This document shows, piece by piece, positions 1-7,174 of a stretch of DNA of 17,407 nucleotides. Numbering within the stretch: position 1 is the first letter of the stretch; every line of letters begins with the position of its first letter. The notes under the pieces were generated by a model, which made no database searches, had not been told where the DNA came from, and saw only the letters and a program-made list of their open reading frames with translations. This DNA comes from an uncultured Lachnospiraceae bacterium (GTDB taxonomy: Bacteria > Bacillota > Clostridia > Lachnospirales > Lachnospiraceae). Where the stretch lies: assembly GCA_947174725.1 (NCBI GenBank), contig CAMWKA010000006.1, forward strand, positions 1 through 17,407, read 5' to 3'. A program made the position numbers and the translations under genes.

Positions 1-43
1 ACGAGATACGATATTGATTTTACGAAAGACTGAATACCATGAC

Positions 44-81
44 AAAAAATCGCTGAACCCCATGATTTTACGAGTGTTCAG
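44..81 (-). terminator. possible terminator of the tRNA-Leu gene
   Basis: Read on the minus strand, CTGAAC (81-76) can pair with GTTCAG (58-53), and a run of T (50-44) follows. This lies 14 bases past the tRNA 3' end. The loop is long (17 bases) and the stem only 6 bp, so it is a weak candidate intrinsic terminator. Confidence 0.4.
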
Positions 82-94
82 GGATTTTAATTAC

Positions 95-177
95 TGCCGG
101 CAGCGGGACTTGAACCCGCACGTGGTTGCCCACAACAGATTTTGAGTCTGCCTCGTCTGCCATTCCGACACGCCGGC
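95..177 (-). tRNA. tRNA-Leu (anticodon CAA)
   Basis: The minus strand folds as a class II tRNA of 83 bases. The acceptor stem is GCCGGCG with TGCCGGC and discriminator A. The anticodon stem GCAGA/TCTGT encloses the loop CTCAAAA, which gives anticodon CAA for leucine codon UUG. A long variable arm (GTGG-GCAA-CCAC) and a T arm GCGGG-TTCAAGT-CCCGC follow. The long variable arm and the CAA anticodon together identify leucine. The 3' CCA is not encoded, because GTAA follows the discriminator, so CCA must be added after transcription. The gene has its own promoter at 205-233. Confidence 0.96.
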
Positions 178-204
178 TTAAGTTGATTATGAATCACAAA
201 CATG

Positions 205-233
205 ATAATAACATACTCCAAAAAATTTTACAA
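205..233 (-). promoter_or_regulatory. promoter of tRNA-Leu
   Basis: On the minus strand a -35 box TTGTAA (233-228) is followed, after exactly 17 bases, by TATTAT (210-205). TGT directly precedes the -10, making it an extended -10. The tRNA 5' end lies about 27 bases downstream. The -35 sits inside a 13-bp inverted repeat shared with the divergent promoter. Confidence 0.65.
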
Positions 234-269
234 CATTTTTTTGCATCTTAGTCTGTAATGTTGTAAAAT
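225..269. repeat. 13-bp perfect inverted repeat between divergent promoters
   Basis: ATTTTACAACATT (225-237) is repeated in perfect inverted form as AATGTTGTAAAAT (257-269), with 19 bases between. The left arm covers the -35 of the tRNA-Leu promoter and the right arm covers the -10 of the rightward gene. It may be an operator or a fortuitous dyad. The arms have no trailing U-run that would make it a terminator. Confidence 0.75.
241..269 (+). promoter_or_regulatory. candidate promoter of the small zinc-motif membrane protein gene
   Basis: A weak -35 box TTGCAT (241-246), a 17-base spacer and a -10 box TAAAAT (264-269) point rightward. Transcription would start near 276, about 34 bases before the GTG start. 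The -35 matches only the first three consensus bases, so this is moderate evidence. Confidence 0.4.
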
Positions 270-309
270 AAGATATCATATAAGCGGAAGAAATGGGGAA
301 TATGGGATA

Positions 310-660
310 GTGGGAAAGAAAGACAGAGTATCAACGATGGATTGTATCAACTATCGAATGAATATGCTGCCATATCTGAAGCATGAACTCAGCATAAAGA
401 AAAGCCAAAAACTACTTTCACATGTGGAAGAATGTGCAGAGTGTAAAGAAGAATTAAAGGTGCAGTTCCTTGTAATGGAAGGTATGAAACGTCTGGAATA
501 TGGCAAAACATTTCATCTGGATGAAGATTTTGAAAAAAGTCTTAAGACCTCTGTCAGAGAATACAAGATGCGCGGCATATGGCAGAAACTGCTTCTATGC
601 GTTCTGTATGGCGGGTGCGCGCTTGTGGCTCTGTTTTTATTAAAGGGGATTTTTCTGTAA
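310..660 (+). CDS. small ZAS-type zinc-motif membrane protein (anti-sigma-factor-like)
   Basis: This encodes 116 residues from GTG 310, or 107 from ATG 337, where the product begins MDCINYRMN and fits the usual short N-terminus of the family. Neither start has a strong Shine-Dalgarno site. The motif H-V-E-E-C-A-E-C (His-x3-Cys-x2-Cys) about 45 residues in is the signature of putative zinc-finger (zf-HC2) anti-sigma domains. A single hydrophobic helix near the C-terminus (residues about 95-115) predicts a membrane protein with the zinc domain in the cytoplasm. Members of this family often hold an ECF sigma factor, but no sigma gene is adjacent, so the partner is unknown and a structural or regulatory role unrelated to sigma is possible. 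The gene sits 75-85 bases upstream of polA. Confidence 0.7.
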   Translation: MGKKDRVSTMDCINYRMNMLPYLKHELSIKKSQKLLSHVEECAECKEELKVQFLVMEGMKRLEYGKTFHLDEDFEKSLKTSVREYKMRGIWQKLLLCVLYGGCALVALFLLKGIFL

Positions 661-703
661 GCGCTTTTCTTAAATGAAAATATGATAGAGCGGCAGAGCA
701 TCC

Positions 704-712
704 TGATAAAAT
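704..712 (+). promoter_or_regulatory. weak extended -10 candidate upstream of polA
   Basis: TGATAAAAT (704-712) reads as an extended -10 element, with transcription starting near 719, about 26 bases before the preferred polA start. No recognisable -35 stands 17 bases upstream. polA may equally be read through from the preceding gene. Confidence 0.25.
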
Positions 713-744
713 TGAGTATTTGAAAGATTGAGGATATGGAAAAT

Positions 745-3465
745 ATGGCAGATAAGCTTGTATTGATTGATGGACACAGTATATTAAACAGGGCGTATTA
801 TGGAGTCCCGCCGTTGACAAATGCGGCCGGACTTCATATCAATGCGATCTATGGATTTTTAAATATCATGTTTAAAATATTGGAAGAAGAACAGCCGGAC
901 TATCTGACGGTTGCCTTTGATGTGTCCGCGCCGACGTTCCGCCATGAAATTTATAAAGAATATAAAGGTACCAGAAAGCAGATGGATCCGGAGTTGAAGG
1001 AACAGGTCCCTGTTATGAAAGAAGTGCTTCAGGCGATGGGCGTGCTGATCATGGAGCAGGCAGGCCTGGAGGCGGATGATATCTTAGGCACATTGGCAAA
1101 GTCAGCGGAAAAAGAAGGCATGGAGGTTTCTCTGGTATCAGGAGACAGGGATCTTTTACAGATTGCCAGTGACCATATTAAGATCAGGATACCAAAGACA
1201 AAGGGCGGCAAGACGGAGGTCAAAGATTATTACGCAAAGGATGTGCTCGCGGAATATCAGGTGGATCCGCTTCAGTTTATAGACTTGAAGGCATTGATGG
1301 GAGATGCTTCGGATAATATACCTGGTGTGCCCAAAGTCGGACAGAAGACGGCAGAGAAGCTGATGGTAGAGTATGGTTCCCTGGAGCAGATCTATGCGCA
1401 TGTGGAAGAGATCTCCATGAAAGCGGTCAGGGAGAGCCTGATTGAGCATAGGGATCTGGCGGATCTGAGTAAGGTATTGGCGACGATCAATGTTTCCGCT
1501 GAGCTTTCTTATCAGTGGGAGGACGCAAAGCTTGGGAATCTTTATACAAAAGAGGCATATCAGAAATTTGTGGAACTGGGATTCCGCAGTATGTTGTCAA
1601 GATTTGACGGGGCTGGGATCACAGAAGAAGACGCGGGGGCACTGGTTAGTGAGGAGGCGTTTATCAGGATTACCGGGGCAAAGGAGGCGCACGCCGCTTT
1701 TGAGAAGGCTGTTAAAGCAGGACAGGCAGGCGTCAGGGTATGGTTTGTTGAAGAAAAGACCGGTGGACAGCAGCTTTCCTTATTTGATGAGGTGACGGAA
1801 GAGAAAAAACGGCTGATCGCTGCGCTGGCAGTATCAAAGGATGAGGTTTATTATCTGGATTCCGCATTGCTGGAGGAAGGAGAGCTTGTCGGGCAGCTGC
1901 GTCATTTATATCAGAAAAATGTACGCATGGCGACCTATGCGGTCAAAGAGTTATATGACGTTCTTGAGATAGAGAAAGGCGGAGCAGAGGAGGCATCGTC
2001 TCATTTCTTTGATATCCAGCTGGCGGCGTATCTTTTGAATCCTTTAAAAAGCGATTATCGGACGGGAGATATTGTCGGATTATGCAGTGGCAGCATGCTT
2101 CAGGATTATGAACAGAGATTTGGGAAGACGGCATTAGAAACGGTGATAAAAGAAAAGGAAGAAGAATTTTTGATATATGCGTGTTCGGAGGCATATGCGG
2201 CATTGTATTGCATGCCGGAACTGATAAAGCGCCTGCAGGAGCAGGAAATGTATTCCTTGTTTTGTGATGTGGAGATGCCGTTGTCCTATGTATTATACCG
2301 TATGGAAGCGGAGGGCGTGCGGGTAAATCCAAGCGCGCTGCACAGATACGGGGAAGAACTTGCGGAGAGTATTGCCTGTCTGGAAGAAAAGATTTACGCG
2401 GCAGTAGGACATGAATTTAATATCAATTCGCCGAAGCAGCTTGGGGAAATATTATTTGGTGAGATGGGACTGCCGGGAGGCAAGAAGACAAAAACGGGAT
2501 ATTCCACCTCTGCGGATGTATTGGAGAAACTGGCGCCGGAACAGCCTGTGATCAGGGATATTCTGGAATATAGGACCCTGACAAAGCTGAAATCGACCTA
2601 TGCGGATGGACTTTCGGTCTTTATCAAGGAAGACGACCGGATCCATACGAATTTTAACCAGACCATCACGGCAACGGGAAGGATCAGCTCTACGGAACCC
2701 AATCTGCAGAATATTCCCATGCGTATGGAGATCGGCAGAAAGATCAGGAAGGTGTTTATTCCGAAAGAGGGATGTGTGTTTGTGGATGCTGATTATTCGC
2801 AGATCGAGCTGCGTATTCTGGCGTCTCTGGCGGAGGATGAAGAACTGATCGCGGCTTACCGGGAAAATCAGGACATCCACAGAAGTACAGCTTCTAAAGT
2901 ATTTCATGTGCCGTTTGAGGAAGTGACGGATCTGCAGCGGCGTAACGCGAAAGCGGTCAATTTTGGAATCGTCTATGGCATCAGTTCCTTTGGTCTTAGT
3001 CAGGATCTTTCCATTTCCAAAAAAGAAGCGCAGCAGTATATAGAAGATTATTTTGCCATGTATCCTGCCGTACATGCATATCTGGAATCGGCTAAGGAAC
3101 ATGCAAAGAAGACAGGGTATTCCGTTACGGCATTTGGCAGGAGAAGACCGATCCCGGAACTGAAAAACAGCAATTTTATGCAGAGATCCTTTGGAGAACG
3201 GGTGGCGATGAACGCGCCGATCCAAGGGACTGCGGCGGATGTGATCAAGATAGCCATGATCAAAGTATATGACAGACTGTTGAAAGAGGGACTGGAGGCA
3301 AGGATGATATTGCAGATCCATGATGAGCTTTTGATCGAGGCACCGGAGAAGGAAAAAGAGATGGTAATGGCGATTTTGGAAGAAGAAATGTCTGGCGCAG
3401 CGGATTTCCCGGTGAAATTGGAAGTGGATGCACACTGGGGGACAGATTGGTACGAAGCAAAATAG
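745..3465 (+). CDS. polA: DNA polymerase I (proofreading residues lost)
   Basis: DNA polymerase I fills gaps and removes RNA primers in replication and repair. The product is 906 residues from ATG 745. That start is preferred to the in-frame ATG 736 because AGGA (731-734) lies 10 bases before it but only 1 base before 736. The N-terminal part (1 to about 290) is the 5' nuclease (LVLIDGHSILNRAYYG, EADDILGT, GDASDNIPGVPKVG). The central part corresponds to the 3'-5' exonuclease but looks inactive: the DxE region reads VWFVEEKT (near 332) and the last metal-binding Asp is replaced (YACSEAY, 478-484), although Asp423 remains. The polymerase domain has motif A DYSQIELRI (from 683), the O-helix RRNAKAVNFGIVYG (from 732) and motif C HDELLIE (from 859). 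It opens a run with coaE (25-base gap). Confidence 0.97.
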   Translation: MADKLVLIDGHSILNRAYYGVPPLTNAAGLHINAIYGFLNIMFKILEEEQPDYLTVAFDVSAPTFRHEIYKEYKGTRKQMDPELKEQVPVMKEVLQAMGVLIMEQAGLEADDILGTLAKSAEKEGMEVSLVSGDRDLLQIASDHIKIRIPKTKGGKTEVKDYYAKDVLAEYQVDPLQFIDLKALMGDASDNIPGVPKVGQKTAEKLMVEYGSLEQIYAHVEEISMKAVRESLIEHRDLADLSKVLATINVSAELSYQWEDAKLGNLYTKEAYQKFVELGFRSMLSRFDGAGITEEDAGALVSEEAFIRITGAKEAHAAFEKAVKAGQAGVRVWFVEEKTGGQQLSLFDEVTEEKKRLIAALAVSKDEVYYLDSALLEEGELVGQLRHLYQKNVRMATYAVKELYDVLEIEKGGAEEASSHFFDIQLAAYLLNPLKSDYRTGDIVGLCSGSMLQDYEQRFGKTALETVIKEKEEEFLIYACSEAYAALYCMPELIKRLQEQEMYSLFCDVEMPLSYVLYRMEAEGVRVNPSALHRYGEELAESIACLEEKIYAAVGHEFNINSPKQLGEILFGEMGLPGGKKTKTGYSTSADVLEKLAPEQPVIRDILEYRTLTKLKSTYADGLSVFIKEDDRIHTNFNQTITATGRISSTEPNLQNIPMRMEIGRKIRKVFIPKEGCVFVDADYSQIELRILASLAEDEELIAAYRENQDIHRSTASKVFHVPFEEVTDLQRRNAKAVNFGIVYGISSFGLSQDLSISKKEAQQYIEDYFAMYPAVHAYLESAKEHAKKTGYSVTAFGRRRPIPELKNSNFMQRSFGERVAMNAPIQGTAADVIKIAMIKVYDRLLKEGLEARMILQIHDELLIEAPEKEKEMVMAILEEEMSGAADFPVKLEVDAHWGTDWYEAK

Positions 3466-3490
3466 TGTGAGAAGGACATGGAAGAGGAAT

Positions 3491-4084
3491 ATGAAATCGA
3501 TAGGTATTACCGGCGGGGTAGGATCAGGAAAGACAGAGGTGCTGACTTTTATTACAAAAAATTACGATGCCAGAGTGATCGTGGCGGATATTGCGTCGAA
3601 GGAGCTGGAGCAGCCGGGGCAGCCCTGCTATCATAAACTGGTGGAAGCATTGGGAAATGGGATTCTGGATGCAGAAGGGCTGATAGACGCAAAGACGCTG
3701 GCCGGACTGATCTTTTCAGATGCAACGGCGCTTGCGCAGGTCAACGCAATCGTTCATCCGGCAGTGAAGCGTTATATACTGGGAGCAATGGAAGAAGAAC
3801 GTAAAAAGGGTACGGAGTATTTTGTGGTAGAAGCCGCCCTGCTGATTGAAGAAGATTATCAAGACATTTTGGACGAAATGTGGTATATTTATGTAAGTGA
3901 GCCGGTAAGAAGGAAACGGCTGAAGGAGAGCAGGGGGTATTCGGATCAGAAGATCGACAGCATCATGGCTGCACAGAAGTCGGATGCGGAATTCAGGACG
4001 GTCTGCGATCATGTGATAGATAATAATGATTCCATTGAGAAAATGCAGAAGCAGGTGGAGGCATTATTGACAGTAGATATCTAA
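3491..4084 (+). CDS. coaE: dephospho-CoA kinase
   Basis: The enzyme phosphorylates the 3'-hydroxyl of dephospho-CoA with ATP, the last step of coenzyme A synthesis in the cytoplasm. The product is 197 residues, the usual family length. The P-loop GGVGSGKT spans residues 8-15. It is followed by the VADIASKEL segment that corresponds to the substrate-binding Asp region, a lid-like RRKRLKESRGYSDQKIDSIMAAQ stretch, and a C-terminal HVIDNN typical of CoaE. ATG 3491 is chosen because AGAGG stands just upstream and the protein then begins MKSIGITGG, as expected. The open frame runs upstream into polA but that part is not coding. The polA-coaE order is common in Clostridia. Confidence 0.95.
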   Translation: MKSIGITGGVGSGKTEVLTFITKNYDARVIVADIASKELEQPGQPCYHKLVEALGNGILDAEGLIDAKTLAGLIFSDATALAQVNAIVHPAVKRYILGAMEEERKKGTEYFVVEAALLIEEDYQDILDEMWYIYVSEPVRRKRLKESRGYSDQKIDSIMAAQKSDAEFRTVCDHVIDNNDSIEKMQKQVEALLTVDI

Positions 4085-4124
4085 AATATTCTTTAAAATT
4101 TTAAGAAAGCATGAGAGTTGAAAA

Positions 4125-6194
4125 ATGGGCAATGAAATGAAACCGCAGGGTCAGCTGGTATTTGGATTGGATATCGGAACAAGGAGTATCGTGGGTACCG
4201 TGGGTTACCGGGAAGGGGATCACTTTATCGTTGCGGCGCAGGTGTCCAAGGAACATGAGACGCGCGCAATGCTGGATGGTCAGATCCATGATATCGGACA
4301 GGTGGGCAATACGATCACACAGGTGAAGCGTGCTTTGGAGAAGAAACTTTCCGTGAAGCTGACGGACGTCTGTATTGCAGCCGCAGGCCGTGTGTTGCTT
4401 ACCTTTGAGACCAGTGTTACATGGGAGTTTGAAAAGGAGAGGGTAGTTACGCCGGAGGAAATTGTCGGACTGACTTCACTTGGAATCGAAAAGGCATATG
4501 AGAAGCTGCAGGAAACGAACGATTCCGATATGAAATTTTATTGTGTTGGCAATTCTGTCATCCGGTATTATCTGAATGGCTATCCGATTAGCAATCTGGA
4601 AAATCATAAGGCAAAAAATATCGGGGCGGATATCATCGCCACATTTTTGCCGGATGATGTTGTAGACGGACTTTACCGCGCAGTCGAGCTGGCGGGTTTA
4701 ACTGTTGTGAATATGACATTGGAGCCGATTGCCGCCATGACGGTGGCGATCCCGCAGATGTATCGGATGCTGAATATTGCGCTGGTAGATGTGGGGGCAG
4801 GCACTTCAGATATCTGTATCACAAAGGATGGGTGTATCGTGGCATACGGCATGATCCCCTGCGCAGGCGACAAACTGACGGAAGTGGTGGCAAATGAGTG
4901 TCTGGTAGATTTTGAAACAGCCGAGAAGATCAAGCGGGGCAGCGGAGCAGAGGTAAAGTATAAGGATATTATGGGATTGCAGCAGTCCATTACCAAGCAG
5001 CGTGTCCTGAAGATGCTGTCAGGACAAATCGACCAGATGGCTAAGCTGGTATCGGATAAAATCAAGGAATTAAACGGTGGCAAAGCGGTTAGTGCGGTAT
5101 TTATCGTAGGCGGCGGCGGTAAGATCACCGGTTATACGGAAAAGCTGGCAGAGCATCTTGGTATCCAGAAAGAAAGAGTAGCGCTTCGAGGGGAAGAAGT
5201 GATGCAGGCAATTACATTTCAGGAAAAAATCAAGAAGGATTCCCTGTTGGTAACGCCGATCGGTATCTGCCTGAATTATTATGACCAGAATAACAATTTT
5301 ATCTATGTAACATTTAATGAGGAGCATATCAAGCTTTATGATAACAGCAATCTGGCCATTGTTGACGCTGCGATGCAGGCTGATTTTCCGAATGATAAGC
5401 TGTTCCCGAAGCGGGGGCGCGAGATCGCGTATACTTTGAACGGCAAGAAGAAGATATGCCGCGGTGAATTTGGTGAAGCAGCAAAGATCTTATTGAATGG
5501 TGAGGAGGCGGATCTTTATAGTGAGATCCATGCCAATGACGTCATTGTGGTAGAGGAGTCTACTGCCGGTAATCCTGCCGCCATATCATTGGGACAACTG
5601 CCGGAGTTCAAGTCACAGATCAGTATTCAAGTGAATGGAAATAGGGTGACGCTTCCGAAGTATGCTTCCGTCAACGGCAGGTTGGAAAATGAATATTACG
5701 ATATCCAAAATGGCGATAAGATAGAAATGTTAAACTATTATACGGTTGCGCAGATCAGGGAATTTATGGATGTTACTTTAGATATGAATATGGCAGTTTA
5801 TGTCAATAATGAGCATGCGGAAGATGATACAAAGGTTTATGAAAATTTCAGTATCCGAATGGCTCTGGAAGAGGAAATCAGAAGGAAGGAGCCAGAGGAG
5901 GAAGAAATCCCAGAGGATGAACCAGAGGAGGAAGAAATCAGAAAGGATGAGCCGGAGGAGGAAGAAATCAGAAGGGATGAGCCGGCGGTATCCATCGGTG
6001 TGCTTGTTAATTCCAAACCGATTGTTTTACAGGGAAAAGCATCTTATGTGTTTGTAGATATCTTTGATTACATAGATTTTGATCTGAGTACGGTTCAGGG
6101 GAAGAACCTGATTACAAATGTCAATGGCAAAAAAGCGGAATACATGGAACCGTTATATGACGGGGCGGTCATTGAAGTATATTGGGAAGAATGA
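4125..6194 (+). CDS. FtsA/PilM-family actin-like ATPase with long C-terminal extension
   Basis: The 689-residue product begins with an actin-like ATPase fold: phosphate-1 loop GLDIGTRS (14-21), an SHS2-type insertion near VCIAAAGRV (about 82-90), phosphate-2 loop DVGAGTSD (222-229) and adenosine motif FIVGGGGK (326-333). This resembles FtsA and PilM, which are near 350-420 residues. The remaining 270 or so residues are extra. They appear to hold several small beta-rich modules (around 430-575 and 625-689) resembling beta-grasp repeats, split by a four-copy acidic repeat (583-622). The end (GAVIEVYWEE) lacks the amphipathic membrane helix of classical FtsA, so membrane binding would need a partner. 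GAGAG (4113-4117) stands 7 bases before ATG 4125. The gap from coaE is 40 bases. It may act in division, shape or envelope assembly; the exact role is unknown. Confidence 0.8.
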   Translation: MGNEMKPQGQLVFGLDIGTRSIVGTVGYREGDHFIVAAQVSKEHETRAMLDGQIHDIGQVGNTITQVKRALEKKLSVKLTDVCIAAAGRVLLTFETSVTWEFEKERVVTPEEIVGLTSLGIEKAYEKLQETNDSDMKFYCVGNSVIRYYLNGYPISNLENHKAKNIGADIIATFLPDDVVDGLYRAVELAGLTVVNMTLEPIAAMTVAIPQMYRMLNIALVDVGAGTSDICITKDGCIVAYGMIPCAGDKLTEVVANECLVDFETAEKIKRGSGAEVKYKDIMGLQQSITKQRVLKMLSGQIDQMAKLVSDKIKELNGGKAVSAVFIVGGGGKITGYTEKLAEHLGIQKERVALRGEEVMQAITFQEKIKKDSLLVTPIGICLNYYDQNNNFIYVTFNEEHIKLYDNSNLAIVDAAMQADFPNDKLFPKRGREIAYTLNGKKKICRGEFGEAAKILLNGEEADLYSEIHANDVIVVEESTAGNPAAISLGQLPEFKSQISIQVNGNRVTLPKYASVNGRLENEYYDIQNGDKIEMLNYYTVAQIREFMDVTLDMNMAVYVNNEHAEDDTKVYENFSIRMALEEEIRRKEPEEEEIPEDEPEEEEIRKDEPEEEEIRRDEPAVSIGVLVNSKPIVLQGKASYVFVDIFDYIDFDLSTVQGKNLITNVNGKKAEYMEPLYDGAVIEVYWEE
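5871..5990 (+). repeat. four 30-bp tandem repeats coding an acidic 10-residue unit
   Basis: Units at 5871-5900, 5901-5930, 5931-5960 and 5961-5990 each code a variant of EEIRKDEPEE. They stay in frame within the actin-like ATPase gene. The units differ by a few bases, so the array has diverged somewhat. Copy number could vary between strains without breaking the frame. Confidence 0.9.
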
Positions 6195-6250
6195 TCCTTG
6201 GTAATGAAATGGTTCTCAGGAAATAACGATTGAGAAGAGGTATATAATAC

Positions 6251-7057
6251 ATGCGTATGAAAAGTCTGGCCAGCGGGAGCAGCGGTAATGCGATTTATGT
6301 TGGCTCTGAAACGACACATCTGCTGGTGGATGTCGGGATCAGCGGAAAACGGATCGAGGAAGGGCTGGGGCAGCTGGATCTTACCTGTAAAGATCTGGAT
6401 GCCATTCTGGTTACCCATGAACACAGTGACCATATCGGAGGGCTGGGTGTGATCAGCAGACGGTATGATATTCCAATCTATACCACCAGAGGAACGATGG
6501 AGGGGATCCATGAAGGGCGTAACCATAAAATGGTAGGGGAGATTGACACTTCCCTGTTTCAGATCATACAGCCGGATGAGCGTTTTACGATAAAGGATAT
6601 TTCCATTCAGCCTATCAGGATTTCCCATGATGCAAAAGAACCGGTGGCTTTCAAATTTGCATATGGCAGTCAGAAGGCTGCGGTCATGACGGATCTGGGT
6701 GTATATGATGACTATATTCTGGGCAATCTGCAGGGATTAGACGCTGTATTTCTGGAAGCCAATCATGATGTCAGGATGCTGCAGATGGGGAGATATCCGT
6801 ATCCTTTAAAACAGCGTATCTTGGGAAAGCGGGGACATCTGTCCAATGAAACATCGGGCAGGCTTCTTTCAGGGATTCTCCATGATCACATGAAACATGT
6901 GGTATTAAGTCATTTAAGTCAGGAGAATAATCTTCCGGAGCTTGCATATGAGGCGGTCCGGCTGGAGATTACAGCGTCAGATACGCCGTATAAAGGAGAC
7001 GACTTTGAAATCATGGTGGCTGACCGCTATCAGTCCTCCTGTCTGATCAACATCTGA
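6251..7057 (+). CDS. metallo-beta-lactamase-fold hydrolase, WalJ/YycJ-like
   Basis: The 268-residue protein has the metal-binding motif HEHSDH (56-61) of the metallo-beta-lactamase fold, preceded by the N-terminal SLASGSSGNAIYV and DVGISGKR motifs seen in the YycJ/WalJ group. Later conserved pieces are RISHDAKEP, VMTDLG, EANHD and LSHLSQENN, which supply further metal ligands. WalJ-like enzymes are two-metal hydrolases, reported or suspected to be nucleases linked to DNA repair and replication-cell wall coordination. Here there is no walKR operon; the gene follows the actin-like ATPase by 56 bases and probably ends the polA run. AGAAGAGG (6232-6239) lies 11 bases before ATG 6251. No obvious terminator follows. 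The family is clear; the substrate is not shown by sequence. Confidence 0.88.
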   Translation: MRMKSLASGSSGNAIYVGSETTHLLVDVGISGKRIEEGLGQLDLTCKDLDAILVTHEHSDHIGGLGVISRRYDIPIYTTRGTMEGIHEGRNHKMVGEIDTSLFQIIQPDERFTIKDISIQPIRISHDAKEPVAFKFAYGSQKAAVMTDLGVYDDYILGNLQGLDAVFLEANHDVRMLQMGRYPYPLKQRILGKRGHLSNETSGRLLSGILHDHMKHVVLSHLSQENNLPELAYEAVRLEITASDTPYKGDDFEIMVADRYQSSCLINI

Positions 7058-7089
7058 CTGAATATTTTGTTGGAAAGTAAATTATATGA

Positions 7090-7118
7090 TTGTAAAAATA
7101 GCAAATTTGTTTTATGAT
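7090..7118 (+). promoter_or_regulatory. sigma-A type promoter of the chemotaxis receptor gene
   Basis: TTGTAA (7090-7095), a spacer of exactly 17 bases and TATGAT (7113-7118) give a good vegetative promoter. Transcription would start near 7125, giving a leader of about 50 bases. It looks sigma-A-like rather than the sigma-28 type that often drives motility genes. Confidence 0.65.
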
Positions 7119-7174
7119 ATAAAAGAATAGTCTGCGAAAGCTTTATTTAGATTATGTAGAACAGGAGAGAAAGG

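Noticed and set aside
2452..3435. A 327-codon open frame on the minus strand inside polA
   Set aside because: It lies wholly antisense to the conserved polymerase domain, its product is Cys/Phe/His/Arg-rich with no recognisable motif, and no ribosome binding site is evident.
4091..4109. AT-rich near palindrome between coaE and the actin-like ATPase gene
   Set aside because: TTCTTTAAAATTTTAAGAA pairs only with a one-base slip and has no GC core or U-run, so I do not call a terminator.
5871..5990. CRISPR-like regular repeats
   Set aside because: The units are contiguous with no spacers and are in-frame coding repeats. The same holds for the units at 15452-15559.
5800..6057. A plus-strand frame rich in Arg, Lys and Ser in the actin-like ATPase gene
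   Set aside because: It is the shifted reading of the GA-rich tandem repeats. The main frame has clear domain content on both sides.
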